Source: Microbacterium sp. CBA3102 (GTDB lineage Bacteria > Actinomycetota > Actinomycetes > Actinomycetales > Microbacteriaceae). Taken from it: a stretch of DNA of 64,000 nt. Under the pieces are notes generated by a model, which had not been told where the DNA came from, made no database searches, and saw only the letters and a list, made by a program, of their open reading frames with translations. Positions 8,883-16,227 of this stretch are shown in pieces. The stretch spans positions 1,922,001 through 1,986,000 of the forward strand of contig NZ_CP042412.1 in NCBI RefSeq assembly GCF_007954505.1, read 5' to 3'. The stretch's first letter is position 1, and every line of letters begins with the position of its first letter. The position numbers were made by a program, and so were the translations under genes.

Positions 8883-10504
8883 ACGTGCTGCCTGTCGTCG
8901 ATGAGGGTGCGCAGCAGCTCGGCCGTGCGCTTCGGGTCCTGCCGGGTGAGGGAGTCGATCTCGGCGCGACGACGCTCGAGGCTGACCTGCGCGGGTTCCG
9001 GATCAGGCTCGGGCTCGGGGTCGGGGGTCGTCTCGAGGAAGGCGAGCGGGGTCGTGGCCGCCTGGTCGATCGCAGCCGTCGTGGCGCCGGCGCCGATGGC
9101 CGAGAGCGGCGCCGGGCGGTCGCCGAAGAGCTGGTCGAATTCGGTCGCCGAGTTCGCGCGGCGGCGCATGCGCACCAGAGCGGCGATGACGGCGAGCAGT
9201 AGCGGCAGGGCGATCGCGGCGGCGATGATCAGCGTGTTCAGCAGGACCGCCTGGCGCTCGGCGGCCTCCGTCTCCTTGGCGGCCTGCAGCGCGGCCTGCG
9301 CTGCTTCGGAACTGGTCTGGTTGAACGAGACGAGTTCGACCGCGATCGAGTCGCCGCGCTCGGTGTCGATCCCGGCGGCGGTCTCGACGAGGTCGCTCAG
9401 CTGTGCGGTGCTCAGGTCACCGCCTGCTCCCGCATCGACCGCGACGGAGACCGACTGGCGAAGCAGCGAGCCGGCGGGCGTGGAGGTGCTCTGCGTGCTC
9501 TTGTTGACCGCGTTGGTCTTCGAGGTCTCCGTGGACTCGGAGGTGCCGTCGCCGTCCGTGGACGGCACGGCGATGTTGTCGGGGCCGAGCACTCCCGCGT
9601 TCGAGCTCGATCCGTCCTGCCTGTCGGTCCTGGTCTGCTCGGTGAGCGGCGGAGCGCCCTCGGCCGGGGTGTAGGTCTCTTCGACGCGCTCGTTGACGGA
9701 GTGATCGATCTCGGCGACCACGGTGACTTTGGCGTTGCCGGGCCCGACCACGGTGTCGAGCATCTGCTGGACGTTCGCCGTGACCCGAGCCTCGTAGTCG
9801 CTGGCCTGCTGGTCCACGCCGCCGGTGGTCCCGACTCCCGCGGCCGAGAGCGTCTGTCCGCTCTGGTCCACCACGGCGACGTTCTCGGGCTTCATCCCGC
9901 TGACGGCCGCGGAGGTGAGATGCACGATGGCTTCGACCTGCTTCGGGGTCAGCGTCGCGTTGCCGGATGTCTCCACGAACACCGAGGCCGTGGCGTCGAC
10001 GGTCTCCGAGACGAAGACGCTCTCCTCCGGGATGGCCAGCTGCACCGAGGCCGCCGTGACTCCCTCGATCGACGAGATCGTGGCCGCGAGTTCGCCCTCG
10101 ATCGCACGCTTGTAGGTCACGGACTGCTGGAACTCGGAGGTCGTCACCCCCATGTCGTCGAGCAGCGAGTAGCCGCCCGAGCTCGCGCCGGGAAGGCCGG
10201 CGGACGCCGCGGCGAGCCGCTGGTCGTAGACGTCCTTCTCGGGGACGAGCACGGTCGCGCCGCCGTCCGCCAGCTCGTAGGGCACCGACGACGACCGCAG
10301 CTGCTCGACCACGGCGTTCGCATCGGAGGCGCTCATGCCGGAGAAGAGCGGGGTGTACGTGGGGCGGGTGAGCCAGCTGGAGAGCGCGACGATACCGAGG
10401 GCGAGCACGGCGACGCCGATGATCGCGATCGTGCGCTGCGCGAGCGAGAAGCCCGCGATCACGCGTCCGATCCGCTGGAACACGGTGGTGACGGCCTGGG
10501 GCAT
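8879..10504 (-). CDS. fliF: Flagellar MS-ring protein FliF
   Basis: The 541-residue membrane protein forms the MS-ring. A first transmembrane helix lies near residues 22-45 (IAIIGVAVLALGIVALSSWL). The periplasmic ring-building motifs follow, including VQLAIPEESVF and HLTSAAVSGMKPENVAVVDQ. A second helix lies near residue 440 (LLNTLIIAAAIALPLLLAVI), and the cytoplasmic tail that binds FliG ends the protein. It begins one base into the end of fliE (TGATG-type junction), in the flgB operon. Confidence 0.96.
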   Translation of the reverse strand: MPQAVTTVFQRIGRVIAGFSLAQRTIAIIGVAVLALGIVALSSWLTRPTYTPLFSGMSASDANAVVEQLRSSSVPYELADGGATVLVPEKDVYDQRLAAASAGLPGASSGGYSLLDDMGVTTSEFQQSVTYKRAIEGELAATISSIEGVTAASVQLAIPEESVFVSETVDATASVFVETSGNATLTPKQVEAIVHLTSAAVSGMKPENVAVVDQSGQTLSAAGVGTTGGVDQQASDYEARVTANVQQMLDTVVGPGNAKVTVVAEIDHSVNERVEETYTPAEGAPPLTEQTRTDRQDGSSSNAGVLGPDNIAVPSTDGDGTSESTETSKTNAVNKSTQSTSTPAGSLLRQSVSVAVDAGAGGDLSTAQLSDLVETAAGIDTERGDSIAVELVSFNQTSSEAAQAALQAAKETEAAERQAVLLNTLIIAAAIALPLLLAVIAALVRMRRRANSATEFDQLFGDRPAPLSAIGAGATTAAIDQAATTPLAFLETTPDPEPEPDPEPAQVSLERRRAEIDSLTRQDPKRTAELLRTLIDDRQHV

Positions 10505-10806
10505 CAGGCTTGCATCCGCATGATCTCGTTGAACGCGTCGACGCCCTTGTTGCGCACGGCGGCGACCAGCTCGAGCGTCACCGAGGCGCGGGAGGAGGCG
10601 ATCATCGCGGCGTGGATGTCGTCGAGGTCACCGGTGACCGCGGCGACCTTGAGGGCATCGGACTCCGACTGCAGTGAACGCAGCTCGTCGATCGCCCCGG
10701 TGACGCTGTTCGCGAAGGCGGTGTCGTCGGTGCCCTTCGTGGGGGCGACGGGTGGCGTGAGCGTGAAACCCGAGGAGATGCCCTCGATGCCGGCGAGCGG
10801 GTCCAT
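10504..10806 (-). CDS. fliE: Flagellar hook-basal body protein FliE
   Basis: The 100-residue protein links the MS-ring to the rod. Its C-terminal half carries the FliE pattern: LDDIHAAMIASSRASVTLEL followed by VAAVRNKGVDAFNEIMRMQ. The gene sits between flgC and fliF with one-base overlaps at both ends, the usual order. The N-terminal ~30 residues are low in conservation. Confidence 0.95.
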   Translation of the reverse strand: MDPLAGIEGISSGFTLTPPVAPTKGTDDTAFANSVTGAIDELRSLQSESDALKVAAVTGDLDDIHAAMIASSRASVTLELVAAVRNKGVDAFNEIMRMQA

Positions 10807-11198
10807 CAGTTGCGTCCGATCTGGAGAGCTGCTTCGTAGGCGTTGCGCGCACGATCGACGATGCCGGCGCTGGCCTGGTAGCCGCGCTGAGCGAGGATGA
10901 GCTGGCTCATCTGATCACCCAGGTCGATGTCCGGGTAGCGGACGTAGCCGTCCGCGTCGGCGAGCGGGTGGTCGGGCTGATGGACGACCCGTCCCACGGC
11001 GCTGCCCTGCACGGTGCCCGCAACGTACACACCGGGCGACTGATCGCTCGGCTGGGCGAGGATGTACCGCGCCCGGAAGGCCGCACCGTCGGTCGAGGTG
11101 GCCGTGTTGATGTTCGCGATGTTGTCGCTGATGGCGTCGAGCCACTTGCGGTGCACGGTCAGTCCGGTGCTCGCGATCCCGATCGCATCGAAGGTCAT
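10806..11198 (-). CDS. flgC: Flagellar basal-body rod protein FlgC
   Basis: The 130-residue proximal rod protein. The N-terminal rod motif is IGIASTGLTVHRKWLDAISD followed by NIANINT. The C-terminal half has VRYPDIDLGDQMSQLILAQR and GYQASAGIVDRARNAYEAAL, the standard FlgC pairing. It overlaps flgB by four bases (ATGA). Confidence 0.96.
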   Translation of the reverse strand: MTFDAIGIASTGLTVHRKWLDAISDNIANINTATSTDGAAFRARYILAQPSDQSPGVYVAGTVQGSAVGRVVHQPDHPLADADGYVRYPDIDLGDQMSQLILAQRGYQASAGIVDRARNAYEAALQIGRN

Positions 11199-11536
11199 GA
11201 GGTCCTCATCGCCGTGCGCATCGAAGAGAACGAGCCGTTCACGGCCTGCGTCGCGAACTGGTAGCGCAGCATCGTGTCGACGCTGGAGAGGGTCTCGGTG
11301 TCGAGGTTGACGTTGTTGCCGTTCAGCCGGGTCGGTTCGAGCGAGGTGCCGACCGTCGCGCCGACCCGACCGTCGCCGGCATCGACCGAGCGGGCGAGGG
11401 CCTCTTCGAACTGCACGCGCTTGGCGTGATAGTTCGGGGTGTTGATGTTGGCGATGTTGTCCGCGATGGCCCGCTGACGCAGCGCGAGGCCGTCGAGCGC
11501 ACTCGTCAGTGCGGTGATGGTCACAGAATCGAACAC
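11195..11536 (-). CDS. flgB: Flagellar basal-body rod protein FlgB
   Basis: The 113-residue rod protein starts the major flagellar operon. It carries the rod motif ALRQRAIADNIANINTPNY near residues 20-38 and a C-terminal VDTMLRYQFATQAVNGSF. The start is GTG at 11536 with a GGGGAG ribosome site a few bases upstream. A sigma-28-type promoter lies about 75 bases upstream. Eleven genes from here to flgE are spaced by overlaps or short gaps and are probably one transcript. Confidence 0.95.
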   Translation of the reverse strand: MFDSVTITALTSALDGLALRQRAIADNIANINTPNYHAKRVQFEEALARSVDAGDGRVGATVGTSLEPTRLNGNNVNLDTETLSSVDTMLRYQFATQAVNGSFSSMRTAMRTS

Positions 11537-11611
11537 GAACCGGCTCCCCGTGTGTGGCTGGTGTGGCCGATCCCTGGCCGAGTCATGCGAGCCATCCGTG
11601 CTCTCCCTGCT

Positions 11612-11639
11612 CTATCGGCAGGTTCGTGCGCGGCGTTAG
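11612..11639 (-). promoter_or_regulatory. Sigma-28 (FliA)-type promoter of flgB operon
   Basis: Read on the minus strand the site is CTAA-N16-GCCGATAG, matching the known FliA/SigD form TAAA-N15-GCCGATAA in both halves. The same layout with the same 16-base spacer occurs upstream of fliC and flgN. The -10 half lies about 75 bases before the flgB start. Confidence 0.75.
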
Positions 11640-11648
11640 GGAGCGGTT

Positions 11649-11945
11649 TCAGCCGTCCACATCGAGGTAGGCGGGCTCCTCGGGGCGCCGGGCGCCCGGG
11701 ATGCGGCTCACGGCGCCGAGGTGCTGCCGGAGGCCGTCGAGGTCGGTGCGGGTTCGTTCCATCGCCGTGCGCTGCAGCTCGACGACCTGTCTGGCGCGAT
11801 CCGCGAGCGCGGGGGGAAGCGGAGCGGCGGGCGGTGTCCAGGGGGCGAGGTCCGCCGCATCCGCGGTGCCGGGGGCAGCGGCGAGGATCCGTTCGGCGTC
11901 GTGCTCGAGCCGATCGAGCAGCGCGGTCCACTCGTCCATGCTCAC
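11649..11945 (-). CDS. Small protein after fliS, possible FliT-like chaperone
   Basis: A 96-98 residue, mostly helical protein. The start is either GTG at 11945, overlapping the fliS stop as GTGA, or ATG at 11939 (MDEWTALLDRLEHDAERIL). The overlap with fliS favours 11945. I do not recognise a domain. The position directly after fliD-fliS, the size and the helical content fit FliT, the export chaperone for the filament cap FliD, but no sequence motif proves this. The sigma-28 promoter of flgB lies just after its stop. Confidence 0.7.
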   Translation of the reverse strand: MSMDEWTALLDRLEHDAERILAAAPGTADAADLAPWTPPAAPLPPALADRARQVVELQRTAMERTRTDLDGLRQHLGAVSRIPGARRPEEPAYLDVDG

Positions 11946-12334
11946 GCCCGGCTCTCTGCCACGGTGCGGGCGGCCTCGTGCCAGGCATCGCGCAGTGGGG
12001 CGACGATGCCGTGGCAGGCGCGGGTGCGCTCGGGATCGCGGCCGATGTTGGCCCCGATGAGTGTCTGCGAGAGGAAGACGTAGACCGAACGCAGTCCGGC
12101 ACTGCCGTTCCAGTCGTCGGTCAGCGAGGAGGACAGCTCCGAGACGATCGCCTGCGCGTGCTGCAGTTGCGCGTTCGCCTCGGCCCAGTCCTCGGCACGC
12201 TGAGCGGTCTCGCCACGCTCGATGTCCAGCAGCAGCCGGTCGTAGAGCATGGTCACCAGGCGCTCCGGGGGTGCCGACAGCACGGCATCCTCGCGGTAGC
12301 GCTGTTGTGCGCGCAGGGCGGCGTTCATGCTCAC
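11942..12334 (-). CDS. fliS: Flagellin export chaperone FliS
   Basis: The 130-residue helical chaperone binds the C-terminus of flagellin and prevents premature polymerisation. It shows the FliS pattern AQQRYREDAVLSAPPERLV, then TMLYDRLLLDIERGE near residues 9-42, and the later NIGRDPERTRACHGIVAPLR. The start is GTG at 12334, overlapping the fliD stop as GTGA, or ATG at 12328, a 128-residue form. Confidence 0.93.
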   Translation of the reverse strand: MSMNAALRAQQRYREDAVLSAPPERLVTMLYDRLLLDIERGETAQRAEDWAEANAQLQHAQAIVSELSSSLTDDWNGSAGLRSVYVFLSQTLIGANIGRDPERTRACHGIVAPLRDAWHEAARTVAESRA

Positions 12335-13719
12335 TTCCCCCCGTTCGAACTCGAGCCCGGGAGGGCGGCGATCTGCGACGAGAGGTACGTCGACTGCGAC
12401 TGGAGCTGCGACAGCATGACTTCGAGTCGCGCGTACGTGCGCTCCAGGGAGGCCTTGCGTTGCGCGAGCCGCACGTCCCAGCGTTCCATCTGCTCGCCGA
12501 GGCCCTTGACCTCGCTCTCCTGACCCGTGATGCGGGAGGTGAGGAGCCCGTCGTACTTGTCCGAGTAGATCTTCGCGGTGTCCTGCACGCGCGCGGCGAC
12601 ATCGGAGAAGAGGCCGGCCACGGCATCCGGATCCTTCGCGAGTGCCTCGGCGAACTTCTCCTCGTCGAAGCTCAGGACGCCGTACATGTCGGTCGAGATG
12701 CCGATGGATGAGGGAGAGACCCCGTCGACGGGGTGCTGCACGGCGTCGGCGAGCGCATTGCGCAACCCGCGCACGGTGCTGTCGCCCGTGAAGACGCCGA
12801 GGGTGGTCTTGTCTCCCGGCTTCGCGGCGACGGTCGTCTTCGAGCCGTTGTCGATGCGGGTCAGGATGTCCTTGACGGCGGCGATGAAGTCCGCCGACGC
12901 CTTCGTCCGTGCTTCGGTGTCGACGGCGACGCCGATCGTGACGGGATCGGCGGAACGTGCGGTGACCGTCACGTCCACACCGTCGAACAGATCGGTGAAC
13001 GTGTTGCTTGACGAGGTCAGCACCTGCTCTGCGCTCGTTCCCGCCCAGAGCCGCAGACGGGCGTCGGCGCCGGTGGCGATGACGGCGGCTCCCGCTTCGG
13101 TCGAGAGGTCGGATGCCGTGCCGCTCTCGACGGCGGCGATGTCACCGCGATAGGCGCGGAACTGTCCGGCCTCTCCCGAGTCCGCGGCGCGCAGCTGCAG
13201 GCGGTGCATCACGTTCCCGTCGGCGTCACGCCCGGCGGGAACGGCGGCGGCGACGATGCCCGCGCCCGCTTCGTTGATCGCCTGGGCGACGTCCTGCATC
13301 GACGCGGAGTCGGCCGTGACCTGGACGCGCTCGCCCGTGGCGTTCTCGAGCGTGATCACGGGGGGATCGACCGGCCAGCCCTGTGTGGCGGCGGAGACGA
13401 TCGTGTGGTTCGTGGCGACCTGGTCGACGACGATGTCGGCGGAGAGCGGAGCAGCGCCGGCGCGCGTGGCGACGGTGACCGAGGGCGACGAGGAGGTGGT
13501 GGTGAAGCGGGCGAGTCCATCGGGGACCGCGGCTTTCTCCGCTGCGGTCGCGAGGTTCTGGATCGCGGTGTTCAGGGTCTGCAGCTGGGAGACGATGCCG
13601 TTCTTGTCGTCCATCTTCGCCTTGAGCAGCGAGCGCGGGATGGCGTGCACGTCCATCAGCGCCTTGATGACCTCCGTGGTCTTCAGGCCGGAGACGAGAC
13701 CGTCGAGCGAGAGGGACAT
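12331..13719 (-). CDS. fliD: Flagellar filament capping protein FliD
   Basis: The 462-residue protein caps the filament and helps flagellin fold. The N-terminus has LSLDGLVSGLKTTEVIKALM, the FliD_N hallmark. The C-terminal region ends in a coiled coil with ERTYARLEVMLSQLQSQSTY and LSSQIAAL. Length is normal. It lies 75 bases after fliC on the same strand and is followed by fliS with a four-base overlap. A hairpin in the fliC-fliD gap probably limits readthrough from fliC. Confidence 0.96.
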   Translation of the reverse strand: MSLSLDGLVSGLKTTEVIKALMDVHAIPRSLLKAKMDDKNGIVSQLQTLNTAIQNLATAAEKAAVPDGLARFTTTSSSPSVTVATRAGAAPLSADIVVDQVATNHTIVSAATQGWPVDPPVITLENATGERVQVTADSASMQDVAQAINEAGAGIVAAAVPAGRDADGNVMHRLQLRAADSGEAGQFRAYRGDIAAVESGTASDLSTEAGAAVIATGADARLRLWAGTSAEQVLTSSSNTFTDLFDGVDVTVTARSADPVTIGVAVDTEARTKASADFIAAVKDILTRIDNGSKTTVAAKPGDKTTLGVFTGDSTVRGLRNALADAVQHPVDGVSPSSIGISTDMYGVLSFDEEKFAEALAKDPDAVAGLFSDVAARVQDTAKIYSDKYDGLLTSRITGQESEVKGLGEQMERWDVRLAQRKASLERTYARLEVMLSQLQSQSTYLSSQIAALPGSSSNGGK

Positions 13720-13747
13720 GATCGCCTTTGCGGATCGGGAGCGGACG

Positions 13748-13783
13748 GTGTCCGGGCGACGGGCGGAACCGCCGCCCGGACAC
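13748..13783 (-). terminator. Hairpin between fliC and fliD
   Basis: Perfect 10-base arms (13748-13757 and 13774-13783) enclose a second 5-bp stem (62-66 with 69-73). It starts 12 bases after the fliC stop. There is no T-run. It is likely a partial terminator or mRNA-stabilising structure that lets flagellin outnumber the cap protein. Confidence 0.6.
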
Positions 13784-13794
13784 TACGGCGTGGG

Positions 13795-14625
13795 TCAGCG
13801 CAGGAGCTGGAGAACGCCCTGGTTGGACTGGTTCGCCTGGGCCAGCATGGCCGTGCCCGCCTGCGACAGGATGTTCGCCGACGTGAACTTGACCATCTCG
13901 GACGCCATGTCGGTGTCGCGGATCCGGCTCTCGGCGGCGGCGAGGTTCTCCGCCGACACGTTGAGGCTGTTGATGGTCGACTCGAAGCGGTTCTGCAGCG
14001 CACCGTAACCGGCACGTGCGGTCGAGACCGCCTGGATCTCGGTGTCGATGTCGGCCAGCGCGGCACCGTAGGTGGCAGCGTCCGTCATCGTGGCCGCGTA
14101 TCCCTTGATGTCGGCGCCGAGGCTGGCGAAGTCGGTCAGTGCGACCGAGATCTGGTCCTCGGCGGCGACCGCGCCCGCACCGACCTGGAACGTCAGCGTC
14201 GTGCCGCCCGAGAGCAGCTTGATGCCGTTGAAGTTGGTGCTCTCGGCGATCCGGGTGAGCTCGTCGCCCAGGGCGCCGATCTCGGTCTGGATCGCTTCGC
14301 GCGACTTCGCGTTGTTCGAGTCGTTCGCACCCTGAGCGGTCAGGTCGCGAACGCGCTGAAGGATCGAGTGGACTTCGGTCAGGGCGCCTTCTGCGGTCTG
14401 GATGACCGAGATGCCGTCCTGGGCGTTGCGTGCCGCGACGTTCAGGCCGTTGACCTGCGAACGCAGACCCTCGGAGATCGCCAGACCCGCGGCGTCGTCC
14501 GCCGCGCGGTTGATCCGCAGGCCGCTCGACAGCTTCTCGAGCGACTTCGACAGGTCGTTCTGCGTGTTGGACAGGTTGCGGTAGGCGTTGAGCGCCGACA
14601 CGTTGGTGTTGATCTGCATACCCAT
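13795..14625 (-). CDS. fliC: Flagellin
   Basis: The 276-residue filament subunit. The N-terminal D0/D1 region has QINTNVSALNAYRNLSNTQN and the C-terminus the matching FTSANILSQAGTAMLAQANQ with a final QGVLQLLR. The variable central part is short, so the filament surface domain is minimal. The start at 14625 (MGMQINTN) has a strong GGAGGAGAA site 8 bases upstream; ATG at 14619 is also possible. A sigma-28-type promoter lies ~60 bases upstream. Confidence 0.97.
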   Translation of the reverse strand: MGMQINTNVSALNAYRNLSNTQNDLSKSLEKLSSGLRINRAADDAAGLAISEGLRSQVNGLNVAARNAQDGISVIQTAEGALTEVHSILQRVRDLTAQGANDSNNAKSREAIQTEIGALGDELTRIAESTNFNGIKLLSGGTTLTFQVGAGAVAAEDQISVALTDFASLGADIKGYAATMTDAATYGAALADIDTEIQAVSTARAGYGALQNRFESTINSLNVSAENLAAAESRIRDTDMASEMVKFTSANILSQAGTAMLAQANQSNQGVLQLLR

Positions 14626-14685
14626 AAGGGTTCTCCTCCGTGAATGGTGTTGTACGGGTGACCATCCGTGGTCTCCCGCCCACAC

Positions 14686-14713
14686 CTATCGGCGGAGGTG
14701 GCGTGCCCGTTAG
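14686..14713 (-). promoter_or_regulatory. Sigma-28 (FliA)-type promoter of fliC
   Basis: Read on the minus strand the site is CTAA-N16-GCCGATAG. It lies between the fliA stop and fliC and predicts a leader of about 55 bases. It matches the flgB and flgN sites in both boxes and in spacer length. Confidence 0.78.
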
Positions 14714-14734
14714 CCGGGCGATGAGAAGCGCGGG

Positions 14735-15535
14735 TCAGGCGGGGGCGGCTTCGCGGAAGATGTCCGCGATCCGCGGGCTGCTCGCATCGGCGATCCGCGA
14801 GAAGTAGGCGTCGCGGGCGCCGGCGGACACGCGCGTGGTCGTCGTCGGCGCCGAGCCCTCGGCGAAGTACCGATCCAGAGCGTCGCGGAGGAGCCGGATG
14901 GCTTCCGAGCGCTGCTGCGACACCGCCGAGTGGGTCACCCCCAGTTCCTCGGCGATCTCCTTCACGGGCCGCTCGTCGAAGTACACGGCCTGCACGATCC
15001 GGCGCATACGTTCGGGGAGCGCGGCGACGGCCTGCTCGAGAATGTCGCGGCGTTCGCCGACGAGGGCGGATTCTTCGGGCAGGGGGATCTCGGTGGCGAC
15101 GTCACGGGCCGCGGGATCGTCCAGGGTGGTCACGGTCCGCGCGGCATCGCCGAGTGCTTCGACGACGACGTCCTTCGTGACGCCCATGGCTGTGGCGACC
15201 TCGGTCGGGGTCGCGGTCCGGCCGAGACCGGCGGTGAGCGTCTCGCGGACGGCGACCGTCTCTTTGATGCGCTTGCGGATGCCGCGCGACGCCCAGTCCA
15301 TGGAGCGCATCTCGTCGGCGAAGGCGCCGAGGATGCGACGGCGCGCGTAGGCGCCGAAGGGGACGCCCAGGTCCGGATCGAACGCGTCGGCCGCGGTCAC
15401 GAGCGCGAGCGCGCCGACGGCCGCCAGCTCGTCACGGGGGATGTGGGTGGCGCGGGAATGGGTTTCGGCGGCGAGGTATCCGACCAGGGGGAGGTTGCTC
15501 TCGATGAGGAGATTGCGCTCAGCGCGCGAAGGCAT
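14735..15535 (-). CDS. fliA: Flagellar sigma factor FliA (sigma-28 family)
   Basis: The 266-residue sigma factor directs RNA polymerase to late flagellar promoters. Region 2 has VPFGAYARRRILGAFADEMR followed by SMDWASRGIRKRIKE, a FliA/SigD hallmark. Region 3 follows, and region 4 has FDERPVKEIAEELGVTHSAV followed by SQQRSEAIRLLRDAL as the -35 binding helix-turn-helix. The start at 15535 is preceded by AGAGAGGTGG. Its predicted target sites occur before flgB, fliC and flgN. Its own upstream region lacks such a box on this strand but has an AT-rich palindrome. Confidence 0.93.
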   Translation of the reverse strand: MPSRAERNLLIESNLPLVGYLAAETHSRATHIPRDELAAVGALALVTAADAFDPDLGVPFGAYARRRILGAFADEMRSMDWASRGIRKRIKETVAVRETLTAGLGRTATPTEVATAMGVTKDVVVEALGDAARTVTTLDDPAARDVATEIPLPEESALVGERRDILEQAVAALPERMRRIVQAVYFDERPVKEIAEELGVTHSAVSQQRSEAIRLLRDALDRYFAEGSAPTTTTRVSAGARDAYFSRIADASSPRIADIFREAAPA

Positions 15536-15589
15536 GGGGGATGATCCACCTCTCTGGATGCACTCCGGAAGATCCGAGGAGATGAGCAG

Positions 15590-15622
15590 ATGTATATATC
15601 ACAAGGAGCGAGATATGTACAT
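15590..15622. promoter_or_regulatory. AT-rich inverted repeat between fliA and flgN (possible operator/promoter)
   Basis: Two 11-base arms (ATGTATATATC and GATATGTACAT) pair at 10 of 11 positions around an 11-base spacer. It is strikingly AT-rich for this genome. On the minus strand TGTACA and TATATA lie 17 bases apart, a possible sigma-A type promoter for fliA that would overlap the palindrome, so a repressor or activator could act here. Confidence 0.5.
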
Positions 15623-15652
15623 GGGGAGAACTGCCCATCGCCGTTCCACATA

Positions 15653-15680
15653 GTAACCTTAGGGGCGCGGCAGCCGATAG
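15653..15680 (+). promoter_or_regulatory. Sigma-28 (FliA)-type promoter of flgN operon
   Basis: The site is GTAA-N16-GCCGATAG, about 50 bases before the flgN start. It matches the flgB and fliC sites. It would drive flgN-flgK-flgL-fliW. Confidence 0.75.
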
Positions 15681-15731
15681 TGACCTTTGGCCGCGTTATG
15701 AGGCGTGGCGATCACTGGGGAAAAGGGGATC

Positions 15732-16214
15732 ATGGGAGCCAACGAACTATCGATACAGCTGTGGCGAGAGCGTGAACTGCTCGAGATGCTGCTCTTCAAG
15801 CTCGACGAGCAGCAGTTGCTGCTCGCCGCCGGGCGATCCCAATGGATACAGTTTGCCGCGCGTGAGATCGATCAGGTACTCGACAGGCTTCGTGGCGCGG
15901 GACTCGCACGCGCCGTCGAGGTCGCGACCGTCGCCGAGGAGTGGGGGGCTCCCGAGGGCGCGACGATTCGCGAACTGATCGCACACGCGCCGGAAGGTGC
16001 GTGGCAGGAGGTCTTCGCGGACCACATGCGGGCGCTGACCAAGCTCGCCGCCGAGGTGGAGCAGATGCGCGACGCCAACGCGGAACAGCTCAGCGGAGTG
16101 CTCCGCGCGACCCAGGAGACGATCGCCGCATTGGGGCACGACACCGGGGAGTACACGACGACGGGTGATCGCGCTCGCGACGACGCTGCGCGCATCATCG
16201 ACACCGAGATGTGA
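15732..16214 (+). CDS. flgN: Flagellar export chaperone FlgN
   Basis: The 160-residue, highly helical protein begins GANELSIQLWRERELLEMLL followed by FKLDEQQLLL, the FlgN family pattern. FlgN escorts the hook-filament junction proteins FlgK and FlgL, which are encoded directly downstream. The start at 15732 was chosen for the AAAAGGGGAT ribosome site and for homology; the frame is open slightly upstream. It is the first gene of a plus-strand operon driven by a sigma-28-type promoter. Confidence 0.88.
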   Translation: MGANELSIQLWRERELLEMLLFKLDEQQLLLAAGRSQWIQFAAREIDQVLDRLRGAGLARAVEVATVAEEWGAPEGATIRELIAHAPEGAWQEVFADHMRALTKLAAEVEQMRDANAEQLSGVLRATQETIAALGHDTGEYTTTGDRARDDAARIIDTEM

Positions 16215-16227
16215 CCGGAAGGGGATC

